A stretch of DNA of 14,536 bases, from assembly GCA_032095175.1 (NCBI GenBank), contig DAMCZI010000072.1:1-14536 (forward strand). Direction: 5' to 3'. Shown one piece after another: positions 1 through 5,210 of the stretch; position 1 is the stretch's first letter; each line of letters opens with the position of its first letter. Made by a program: the position numbers and the translations under genes. Under the pieces are notes generated by a model, which did not search any database, was not told where the DNA came from, and saw only the letters and a list, made by a program, of their open reading frames with translations. The stretch comes from DAMCZI01 sp032095175. Lineage in GTDB: Bacteria > Bacillota > Clostridia > Clostridiales > Caloramatoraceae.

Positions 1-58
1 TCGAGCACGCCGATGGTACTTTGCGGGAGACTGCATGGGAGAGTAGGACGTCGCCAGA
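1..58 (+). rRNA. rrf: 5S ribosomal RNA, 3' end (5' part outside window)
   Basis: The first bases read as the 3' half of a bacterial 5S rRNA: the GATGGTACTTTGCGGGAGAC segment, then GGGAGAGTAGGACGTCGCCAG, which in Clostridia and other Firmicutes forms helices IV/V and the closing strand of helix I. The molecule is cut by the left window edge. The 3' end near base 58 is estimated from where the pairing strand CGCCAGA stops and the T-rich terminator region begins. It is the last gene of an rRNA operon transcribed rightwards. Confidence 0.9.
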
Positions 59-76
59 TTTTTTATTTTTTGAAAT

Positions 77-131
77 AAAGAAGCTGTACATAATGAATAA
101 AATTGCATTATGCACAGCTTCTTTTCTATTT
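77..131 (+). terminator. Rho-independent terminator of the rRNA operon
   Basis: A long hairpin has left arm 77-95 (AAAGAAGCTGT, one mismatch at 88, then CATAATG) and right arm 106-124 (CATTATG, mismatch at 113, then ACAGCTTCTTT), with a 10-nt loop. TTTTCTATTT follows on the + strand, giving an intrinsic terminator for the 5S-ended rrn transcript. The minus-strand side also has a T-rich tract (complement of 60-76), so it may also end the minus-strand regulator gene that finishes at 207. Confidence 0.8.
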
Positions 132-206
132 GTCATATGACAATACAATATTATACTAATATCGCTTGCTCTCATAGATCCTGTGGATTATTCACAGCAT
201 CCATAA

Positions 207-791
207 TCATTTTCCTTTTACCCAAAGTCCATGCTGACTGCAATAAGCATACAGCTTACCATGTCGCATTCTTGGAAGACGTAATTCTGCGTTCTGTTCT
301 GGATATAGTTTTACAATAAGCACTCTGTCATAAGCAACACAGGCAACAAATGAAATATAATGAGTTTTACTCATTTCGTGTTGAATAGTAATGAAGTATT
401 CATCTTCAATTTCTGTAACAGATATCTTATGTTCTTCGTCCTCTGGCTTTACAGTCAAAGACTCCAACCTCCTGCCACAGCAGGAAATTTCAGCTTCACC
501 GGTACTGTTTATTATATTTCCACAATTTGGACATACATAAAATTTAATCCTTTTCATATTTCCTCCATCAGCATCATTGGGGTTTAGATCTCCCAATAAA
601 ATTTTTTCAATGTTTACCCCTAATATGGTAGAAAGCTCACCAAGCAGAGATACATCAGGGCAGCCTAAACCACGTTCCCATTTAGAAATCGTTTTATCAC
701 TGATATTCATTGCTTCAGCGACATCTTTTTGTGTCATATTTTTTTCTTTGCGAAGGCTTAAAATTAGCTTTCCCACCTTGCTGCAATCCAT
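207..791 (-). CDS. XRE-family HTH regulator fused to a desulfoferrodoxin-like iron module
   Basis: Predicted 194-residue soluble protein. Residues about 5-60 form an XRE/Cro helix-turn-helix (LRKEKNMTQKDVAEAMNIS, then TISKWERG). Residues about 85-194 read as a whole desulfoferrodoxin. A centre-I-like rubredoxin-type knuckle has Cys87, Cys90, Cys104 and Cys105 (CPNCGN...SCCG). A centre-II-like site has His121, His138, His144, Cys184 and His187 (HEMSKTHYI, YCSQHGLW), with the 6- and 3-residue ligand spacings of superoxide reductase. The Lys next to the first His in the enzyme (EKH) is Glu here (EEH). The start is ATG at 791, 8 nt after GGAGG; an upstream in-frame ATG at 842 has no such site and would overlap the promoter. 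The gene stands alone on the minus strand. Seen: the two modules and all nine metal ligands. Inferred: a transcription regulator that senses iron state, superoxide or peroxide. A bifunctional enzyme is possible but less likely. Confidence 0.88.
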   Translation of the reverse strand: MDCSKVGKLILSLRKEKNMTQKDVAEAMNISDKTISKWERGLGCPDVSLLGELSTILGVNIEKILLGDLNPNDADGGNMKRIKFYVCPNCGNIINSTGEAEISCCGRRLESLTVKPEDEEHKISVTEIEDEYFITIQHEMSKTHYISFVACVAYDRVLIVKLYPEQNAELRLPRMRHGKLYAYCSQHGLWVKGK

Positions 792-813
792 AAGGCTCAC
801 CTCCATATATATA

Positions 814-859
814 AGGATAATTGCTGACAGATTATTTTTCAATAAACTCTCCGTAGAGT
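814..859 (-). promoter_or_regulatory. Candidate promoter and operator of the HTH-desulfoferrodoxin gene
   Basis: On the minus strand a -35 TTGAAA (842-837), a 17-bp spacer and a -10 TATCCT (819-814) precede the ribosome binding site, giving a very short leader. Immediately upstream of the -35 lies ACTCT-CCGT-AGAGT (846-859), an inverted repeat of 5-bp arms. Many XRE regulators repress their own promoters, so this repeat is a candidate autoregulatory site. The -10 is weak; this is inference from pattern only. Confidence 0.35.
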
Positions 860-987
860 ATTTATATGTTTTGCATAAATGATTCTACATTGCTTGATCC
901 TAAATATTTATGCAAAGTCAGATTCCTTGATCACGCAAATCCAATGTAAAAACTTCAGTGCGATAAATGTAGTATAACCTTTATAAC

Positions 988-1016
988 AAAAAAAATAGGC
1001 CAGGATAACTCCTGGC
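988..1016 (-). terminator. Rho-independent terminator, minus strand
   Basis: Arms GCCAGG (999-1004) and CCTGGC (1011-1016) pair perfectly around a 6-nt loop. Read on the minus strand the hairpin is followed within 3 nt by eight T (complement of 988-995). It lies between the candidate membrane protein gene (stop at 1147) and the regulator gene (start at 791), so it would end a transcript coming from the former. Confidence 0.65.
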
Positions 1017-1086
1017 TAGTTAGTTAATAGGGTTCAATCACGGGGATATGTTATGTGAAGGTTTCTTGATCACTTTTCACATTATG

Positions 1087-1108
1087 AGTATAACATATAT
1101 GTTATACT
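1087..1108. promoter_or_regulatory. Perfect 22-bp palindrome, candidate operator
   Basis: The half-site AGTATAACATA is followed directly by its exact reverse complement, with no spacer. There is no T-run on either side, so it does not look like an intrinsic terminator. The form fits a binding site for a dimeric repressor, but no obvious promoter overlaps it. It lies 39 bp beyond the stop of the candidate minus-strand membrane gene. Confidence 0.35.
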
Positions 1109-1146
1109 AAATGCAATATGTTATTACTAATTATTATAAAAAATAT

Positions 1147-1458
1147 TTATAATCCTTTTATATCGAAGAAACATGCATGAAAAACATGATAAAGTATAAC
1201 ACAAATAATCAAGTTAATTAAACCAAGAGTAGATATAATTTTCTTTGATAATTTGTTTTGATTGGATAAACATGAGAATATGAAACAAAATACGAACCCT
1301 ATTGGCATAGGAATAGTATCATTTATAAAAACAGCTGTTGAAGAAATCAAATAATTTATAATAAGCTTCAATAAAAGGTATCTTTCCCACGATGTTTTAA
1401 AGCCATATGCTATAATTATAATAAGAAGAGATGATGCAAGGATATATATAATGAGCAC
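1147..1458 (-). CDS. Possible small integral membrane protein
   Basis: A minus-strand reading frame is open through the 366 bp left of the uracil-DNA glycosylase gene. From a GTG at 1458 it would encode 103 residues with about three to four strongly hydrophobic segments (IIYILASSLLIIIIAYGF near the start, a central pair around residues 30-65, and a C-terminal segment near 78-97), split by a charged loop SNQNKLSKK. AAGGA lies 10 nt before the GTG. The frame also runs on upstream through the antisense of the glycosylase gene, which I regard as chance. Support: about 118 stop-free codons in AT-rich non-coding DNA are unlikely by chance, and a minus-strand terminator lies downstream. Against: there is no ATG start, no family is recognised, and AT-rich antisense often looks hydrophobic. 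It could also be the remnant of a longer gene. Confidence 0.4.
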   Translation of the reverse strand: MLIIYILASSLLIIIIAYGFKTSWERYLLLKLIINYLISSTAVFINDTIPMPIGFVFCFIFSCLSNQNKLSKKIISTLGLINLIICVILYHVFHACFFDIKGL

Positions 1459-1513
1459 ATATTTCACATCCTTATAGTGCTTAATTAAATATATTGTATT
1501 AGAAGGTGAAAAT

Positions 1514-2074
1514 ATGATTTCTATGGAGGAATTAAAGAAATATGCAACAGGCTGCAGCAGGTGTGGCCTTTGTAATAATAGAAGGAATAATGTCTTTGGA
1601 GAAGGAAATGAAAAGGCAGTTATTATGTTTATAGGGGAAGGCCCTGGGGAAGAGGAGGATAAAACAGGCAGACCCTTTGTAGGAAAAGCAGGACAGCTTT
1701 TAACAAAAATGATAGAGGCTATTGATTTAAATAGAGAGGAAGTATATATTGCAAACATAGTAAAATGCAGACCTCCTGCAAATAGAGTTCCCTTTGATGA
1801 GGAAGCCAATGCTTGTCTACCTTTTTTACGAAAGCAAGTTGCGTTAATAAGACCTAAAATAATTGTTTGTCTTGGGGCAACCTCTGCAAAGTATATAATA
1901 GACAAATCCTTAAGAATAACAAGGGATAGAGGAAAATGGCACGAAAAAGGAGATTTTCTTATCATTCCAACATATCATCCTTCTGCTCTTTTAAGAGATC
2001 CAGATAAAAAACGAGATGCCTGGGAAGACTTTAAGAGTATAAGGGAAAAATACAAAGATATAAAGCAGTTATAA
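1514..2074 (+). CDS. Uracil-DNA glycosylase, family 4 (Fe-S)
   Basis: 186-residue enzyme that removes uracil from DNA at the start of base excision repair. Motif 1 is GEGPGEEED (41-49) followed by TGRPFVGKAG, and motif 2 is YHPSALLR with His155. Cys14, Cys17, Cys85 and Cys101 match in position the four [4Fe-4S] ligands of family-4 enzymes. Length is typical (about 190-220). The start ATG at 1514 has AGAAGGTG 5 nt upstream; the next in-frame ATG (1523) has no site. It heads a plus-strand run with a 44-residue basic protein (73 bp on) and a DUF3892-like protein, ending at the terminator at 2503. No clear promoter was found in the AT-rich leader. A second, cysteine-free relative lies at 3074. 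Confidence 0.93.
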   Translation: MISMEELKKYATGCSRCGLCNNRRNNVFGEGNEKAVIMFIGEGPGEEEDKTGRPFVGKAGQLLTKMIEAIDLNREEVYIANIVKCRPPANRVPFDEEANACLPFLRKQVALIRPKIIVCLGATSAKYIIDKSLRITRDRGKWHEKGDFLIIPTYHPSALLRDPDKKRDAWEDFKSIREKYKDIKQL

Positions 2075-2147
2075 TAGTATAATCCACCCTTTTAGGGAAA
2101 ACATAATAGTGTAAGATTGTCTAGAAGTAAAAAGGGAGATGAGATTA

Positions 2148-2282
2148 ATGTCTGAAATGAAAAATCGTAAAGCTGCTAACAAGGAAAATAAGAAGAACGA
2201 TATGAACAGACCAAAGGATCATAAAGGAAACAAAAAGACCCCTCCAAGATATGAAAGCTTTGATGGAAAGCCAATTGAATAA
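2148..2282 (+). CDS. Small lysine-rich hydrophilic protein
   Basis: A 44-codon frame from ATG 2148 to TAA 2280-2282, preceded by AAAGGGAGATGAG. The protein is very polar (10 Lys, 3 Arg, 6 Asn), has no Cys and only two aromatic residues (Tyr35, Phe38), and is likely disordered with high pI. Its end (PPRYESFDGKPIE) is less repetitive than the lysine-rich first 30 residues. It lies 73 bp after the glycosylase gene and 13 bp before the next gene, so the three are probably co-transcribed. Function is not recognised; nucleic-acid binding would be a guess from charge alone. The good ribosome binding site and tight fit to the downstream gene are the reasons to call it real. Confidence 0.6.
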   Translation: MSEMKNRKAANKENKKNDMNRPKDHKGNKKTPPRYESFDGKPIE

Positions 2283-2295
2283 TGGGGTGAATTAA

Positions 2296-2493
2296 ATGTA
2301 CAACATTAAATCGATACATAAGGACAGCAGCGGAAATACCTTTGCTTATGTTCTAGATGATGGAACCCTTTTAAGTGCTGAGGATACTTTTAAACTTGTC
2401 AGGGAAGGAAAAATAGATAACTTTATAACAGGTGTAAATGAAAATGGTGAAAAAACAATCCACGTGATACCAATGTTTGATGATAATGAATAG
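2296..2493 (+). CDS. DUF3892-like small protein
   Basis: 65-residue acidic protein of unknown function. The pattern of a short N-terminal strand with IHKDSSGN, then LDDGTLLSAED, LVREGKIDNFITGVNENG and a short C-terminal strand, resembles the DUF3892 family (small single-domain proteins common in Firmicutes). This is by eye and not certain. There is no signal peptide, membrane segment or Cys. The start ATG 2296 has GGGGTGA at 2284-2290, just after the stop of the preceding small gene, and the terminator begins 10 bp after the stop. It is thus the last gene of the glycosylase unit. Nothing in the sequence ties it to DNA repair except this position. Confidence 0.7.
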   Translation: MYNIKSIHKDSSGNTFAYVLDDGTLLSAEDTFKLVREGKIDNFITGVNENGEKTIHVIPMFDDNE

Positions 2494-2502
2494 GTTTTTA
2501 AG

Positions 2503-2532
2503 AGTGGACTCTATAGGAGTCCACTTATTTTA
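2503..2532 (+). terminator. Rho-independent terminator
   Basis: A perfect 9-bp stem, AGTGGACTC (2503-2511) with GAGTCCACT (2517-2525), around loop TATAG, is followed by TATTTTA. It lies 10 bp after the stop of the DUF3892-like gene and closes the glycosylase unit. Confidence 0.88.
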
Positions 2533-2541
2533 TACTTCACA

Positions 2542-2635
2542 AGGTAACAGGCACTTGAGTTTTGAGTTATTTATGAAAGATAAATATTAATTGAAGTTTT
2601 GATTAAATAACTCAAAACTCAAGTGCCTGTTACCT
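2542..2635. repeat. 94-bp element with perfect 32-bp inverted repeats
   Basis: Left arm 2542-2573 begins AGGTAACAGGCACTTGAG; right arm 2604-2635 is its exact reverse complement over all 32 bases, leaving a 30-nt AT-rich centre. It has no ORF and no T-run, so it is neither a gene nor a simple terminator. The core GGTAACAGGCAC resembles the GGTGTCAGGCAC-type palindromes I recall as dispersed intergenic repeats (REP-like) in several bacteria. A REP/MITE-like non-autonomous element is the likeliest explanation. No second copy is present in this window. Confidence 0.75.
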
Positions 2636-2645
2636 ATAATAGAAT

Positions 2646-2674
2646 TTGTACCTTTAACCTATTTGAGGTAAAAT
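2646..2674 (+). promoter_or_regulatory. Candidate promoter with ArsR-type operator
   Basis: A -35 TTGTAC (2646-2651), 17-bp spacer and -10 TAAAAT (2669-2674) lie 32 bp upstream of the CadC-like start. Between and over them is an imperfect inverted repeat, TTTAACCT-ATTTG-AGGTAAAA (2653-2673, 7 of 8 positions paired). A repressor bound here would block polymerase, as expected for autoregulated ArsR/SmtB genes. Both calls rest on pattern alone. Confidence 0.4.
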
Positions 2675-2705
2675 TAACTATAGAAATTAAGTGAGTGGTG
2701 ATATT

Positions 2706-3062
2706 ATGAAAAACTGTGATATGTGTGAAGAAAGCATTATTCATGAAGAAAGTATAAAAAAAGTAAAGGATGATATGATAGCTGAAAATGAAATAATGGC
2801 ATTATCCGAGCTTTTTAAGAACCTTTGTGATTCAACAAGGATAAAGATACTATATGCATTATCCCTTGGGGAGCTGTGTGTCTGCGATATTGCAAACATT
2901 ATAGGAATGTCACAATCTGCTGTTTCCCATCAGCTTAGAATATTGAGGACATCAAGGCTTGTTAAGTATAGAAAGGAAGGAAAATCCGTATATTACTCAT
3001 TGAACGATCAGCATGTTGTAAACCTGTTTAATCAGGGATTAGAACATGTAAGACATAGTTAG
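2706..3062 (+). CDS. CadC/SmtB-type metal-sensing ArsR repressor
   Basis: 118-residue winged-helix dimeric repressor. Ligand positions fit the CadC/SmtB subgroup closely: Cys4 and Cys7 in the N-terminal arm, Cys58 and Cys60 in the ELCVCD motif (alpha-3N/alpha-3 thiolate site for Cd/Pb/Zn/Bi-like ions), and Asp101, His103, His114, His117 (alpha-5 Zn site; the last is usually Glu). The recognition helix is SQSAVSHQLRIL. Metal binding in the family releases operator DNA. The start ATG 2706 follows GTGGTGA; an in-frame GTG at 2691 would sit on that site. The stop overlaps the ribosome binding site of the next gene, 11 bp on, so it leads an operon with a UDG homologue and murD. No metal pump or chelator gene is in the window, which is odd for this family. 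The metal cannot be decided from sequence. Confidence 0.9.
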   Translation: MKNCDMCEESIIHEESIKKVKDDMIAENEIMALSELFKNLCDSTRIKILYALSLGELCVCDIANIIGMSQSAVSHQLRILRTSRLVKYRKEGKSVYYSLNDQHVVNLFNQGLEHVRHS

Positions 3063-3073
3063 GAGAGGATTCC

Positions 3074-3649
3074 ATGAAAGAGCTTGAAATATTAGAAGAG
3101 AAGTATATAAAAATAATAGATGAGAAGCTTGGGGTTCAGGCAAAGGTAGTTTTTGGAGGGGGAAATACCAGTGCGAAGGTAATGCTCATAGGAGAGGCTC
3201 CTGGTGAGAAAGAGGAGGAGATGGGAAAACCCTTCGTTGGAACTGCAGGTAAAAACCTTAACGAGTTTTTAGATATATTAGAACTTAAAAGAGATGACAT
3301 ATATATAACAAATGTTGTTAAAATAAGACCTTATAAGGTTAATCCAAAAACTAATAGAAAGTCAAACAGGCCGCCAACCAGCAAAGAGATTGAGGTATCC
3401 CTTGAAACCCTTAAGGCACAGATAAACATAATAAAGCCAGAGGTTGTTGTAACTCTTGGCAATGTATCATTAAGGGCAGTATTAAAAGATAATTCAGCGA
3501 AAATTGGCGATTACCACGGAAGACCCATTGATATGGGTGGATATGCTCTTTTTCCACTATATCACCCAGCAAGTATAATATATAATAGGTCACTTTATAC
3601 AACATATATTGAAGATGTACATAAACTTAAGGAATATATCGAAAAGTAG
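3074..3649 (+). CDS. Uracil-DNA glycosylase superfamily protein without Fe-S cysteines
   Basis: 191 residues with the family 4/5-like fold motifs: GEAPGEKEEE (40-49) followed by GKPFVGTAG, the NVVKIRP strand (80-86), and LYHPASII with His164. It contains no cysteine at all: the CxxC near the N terminus is absent, and the position of the third cluster ligand is Ile84. It therefore cannot hold the [4Fe-4S] cluster of the paralogue at 1514. An insertion rich in Arg/Lys/Asn/Pro follows (about 87-101). It probably acts on damaged bases in DNA, but substrate range cannot be read from the sequence and activity may differ or be lost. Start ATG 3074 has AGGAGAGG starting in the stop of the CadC-like gene; murD starts 16 bp after its stop. 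Translation is probably linked across all three. Confidence 0.85.
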   Translation: MKELEILEEKYIKIIDEKLGVQAKVVFGGGNTSAKVMLIGEAPGEKEEEMGKPFVGTAGKNLNEFLDILELKRDDIYITNVVKIRPYKVNPKTNRKSNRPPTSKEIEVSLETLKAQINIIKPEVVVTLGNVSLRAVLKDNSAKIGDYHGRPIDMGGYALFPLYHPASIIYNRSLYTTYIEDVHKLKEYIEK

Positions 3650-3665
3650 GTAAGGGGGAGTAAAG

Positions 3666-5036
3666 TTGAAAGCCAGCTTTAGTGAGTTTAAGAAATTTAT
3701 AAAGGGAAAAAAAGTAGCGGTTGTAGGAATAGGAGTAAGTAACAGGCCACTTGTGAAGATGCTTGTTGACTTAGGTGGCAAGGTTATTGCCTGTGATAAA
3801 AAGACCGATATTGGGGATGCTGCAGATGAATTAAAGAAAATAGGGGTAGAGCTTAACTTAGGGGATAACTACCTTGAAGGTGTAGTTGATTGTGACGTTA
3901 TATTTAGAACTCCTTCATTAAGACCAGACGATCCTTATCTTCAAAGGGCAAGGGATAATGGAGCATATATAACATCTGAGATGATGGAATTCATTAAGTA
4001 TTGCCCATGCAAGATATTCGGTGTAACTGGAAGTGATGGTAAAACAACAACTACATCCTTAATATATGAGATGCTTAAGGCCGATGAAAAAAGAGCATTT
4101 CTTGGAGGAAACATAGGGAATCCACTTTTTAATAGGATAGAGGAAATAAAAGAGGATGACTATGCTGTTATTGAGCTTTCAAGCTTTCAATTGATGGAAT
4201 GTGGTTTTTCACCTGATGTTTCCGTTATAACAAACCTTAGTCCTAATCATCTTGATATACACAAAGATATGAAGGAATATATAGATTCAAAGAAAAACAT
4301 ATTCCTTCATCAAAATGAAAATGGACTATTGATATTAAATCTTGATAATAAGATAACAGCTGGAATGCTTGATGAAGCTAAGGGAAAGGTTAGAACCTTT
4401 AGCCTATCTAAGGGGATAGGATATTCTCATCTTGAAGGGAATGAGCTCTCAGTAAATGGAGAAAAGATATGCAATATGAAGGATATAAAGCTCATAGGAA
4501 TGCATAACGTTGACAATATGCTTACTGCCTTTGCTGCAGTTGATGGGACTGTTTCAATTGAAGCAATGAGAAAGGTTGCAACAACCTTTACCGGTGTAGA
4601 ACACAGAATAGAATTTGTTAGGGAAATCAATGGTGTAAGGTTCTACAATGATTCGATTGGCTCAAGTCCTACAAGAACAATTGCCAATTTAAAAGCCTTT
4701 AATCGTAAGATAATTTTGATAGCAGGTGGATATGATAAAAAGATACCATTTAATACGCTTGCCAAGGAGGGTGTTGATAGGGTAAAGGTTCTTGTTTTAA
4801 TGGGAAATACAAAGAATAAAATAAGAAAAGCATTTGAAGAAGAAATGAAACTAAGGGATCATTATTTACTGATAATAGAAGCAGATAACCTTGAGGATGC
4901 TGTGTATAAGGCATATAAGTCTTCTGAAAATGGAGACATAATAACACTTTCTCCAGCCTGTGCAAGCTTTGACATGTTTAAAAACTTTGAAGAAAGAGGA
5001 AACAAGTTTAAGGAAATAGTAATGAACATAAAATAG
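3666..5036 (+). CDS. murD: UDP-N-acetylmuramoyl-L-alanine--D-glutamate ligase
   Basis: 456-residue cytoplasmic Mur ligase that adds D-glutamate to UDP-MurNAc-L-Ala with ATP. N-terminal UDP-binding domain (GIGVSNRPL, 21-29), ATP loop GVTGSDGKTTTT (119-130), GGNIGNPL, ELSSFQL (170-176), SPNHLDIH (NHLD 194-197), the SKKNIF lysine region, NDSIGSSPTRT, AGGYDKKIP (from 353), and the C-terminal LSPACASFDMF. Length is normal (about 450). The start is TTG 3666 with GGGGGAG 6 nt upstream; no ATG is as well placed. It lies 16 bp after the UDG homologue and is followed by a terminator at 5073. It is not in a dcw cluster here, but murI, which makes its D-glutamate substrate, is 2.8 kb downstream on the other strand. 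Placing murD under a metal-responsive repressor would be unusual. Confidence 0.96.
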   Translation: MKASFSEFKKFIKGKKVAVVGIGVSNRPLVKMLVDLGGKVIACDKKTDIGDAADELKKIGVELNLGDNYLEGVVDCDVIFRTPSLRPDDPYLQRARDNGAYITSEMMEFIKYCPCKIFGVTGSDGKTTTTSLIYEMLKADEKRAFLGGNIGNPLFNRIEEIKEDDYAVIELSSFQLMECGFSPDVSVITNLSPNHLDIHKDMKEYIDSKKNIFLHQNENGLLILNLDNKITAGMLDEAKGKVRTFSLSKGIGYSHLEGNELSVNGEKICNMKDIKLIGMHNVDNMLTAFAAVDGTVSIEAMRKVATTFTGVEHRIEFVREINGVRFYNDSIGSSPTRTIANLKAFNRKIILIAGGYDKKIPFNTLAKEGVDRVKVLVLMGNTKNKIRKAFEEEMKLRDHYLLIIEADNLEDAVYKAYKSSENGDIITLSPACASFDMFKNFEERGNKFKEIVMNIK

Positions 5037-5072
5037 GAAAATTAAGTTTATAAATAAGTATACATTTTGATT

Positions 5073-5111
5073 AAAAACTCTGTTCTAGTGAAAGAACAGG
5101 GTTTTTATTTT
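5073..5111 (+). terminator. Rho-independent terminator after murD
   Basis: A 13-bp stem, AAAAACTCTGTTC (5073-5085) with GAACAGGGTTTTT (5094-5106), holds one T-G pair and an 8-nt loop. TATTT follows the stem's own T-run. It starts 36 bp after the murD stop and ends the CadC-UDG-murD operon. Confidence 0.88.
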
Positions 5112-5156
5112 GTAAATATATAAAAAAAATATTTATTCCATCCAAATAAACTTAGA

Positions 5157-5185
5157 TTGACATATAACAAAGAAAAATATAGTAT
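5157..5185 (+). promoter_or_regulatory. Sigma-A promoter of the ArsR-ABC unit
   Basis: TTGACA (5157-5162), a 17-bp spacer and TAGTAT (5180-5185) form a near-consensus promoter, with A-rich DNA upstream. It lies 25 bp before the start codon at 5211. The AT-rich stretch around the -10 (TATAGTATGATATATAT) could also hold the operator of the autoregulating ArsR protein. Confidence 0.7.
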
Positions 5186-5210
5186 GATATATATGAAAGG
5201 AAGTGAAATA

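Larger units (their letters stand above)
792..1146. other. 355-bp intergenic region: promoter, terminator and palindrome
   Basis: No convincing gene is seen. It holds a candidate minus-strand promoter with a small inverted repeat (814-859), a minus-strand terminator (988-1016) and a perfect 22-bp palindrome (1087-1108). The 7-mer CTTGATC occurs three times (893-899, 926-932, 1065-1071), the last two as CTTGATCAC; no meaning is assigned. Confidence 0.5.

Noticed and set aside
132..206. tRNA genes after the 5S rRNA
   Set aside because: No cloverleaf pattern or CCA end is seen; the terminator follows 5S directly and the minus-strand regulator gene ends at 207.
792..842. Upstream ATG at 842 for the HTH-desulfoferrodoxin gene
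   Set aside because: It has no ribosome binding site and overlaps the likely promoter; ATG 791 has GGAGG at good spacing and begins right before the HTH domain.
1459..1965. Upstream continuation of the minus-strand membrane frame through the glycosylase gene
   Set aside because: It is antisense to a clear family-4 uracil-DNA glycosylase with intact motifs; only the part outside that gene was kept as a candidate.
2691..2705. GTG start at 2691 for the CadC-like gene
   Set aside because: It would place the start on the ribosome binding site of ATG 2706; the shorter form also matches CadC ligand numbering.
5157..5210. TTG or ATG starts before 5211 for the large ArsR-type protein
   Set aside because: The TTG is the -35 box of a near-consensus promoter, and the upstream ATGs lie around the -10 or in the ribosome binding site region.
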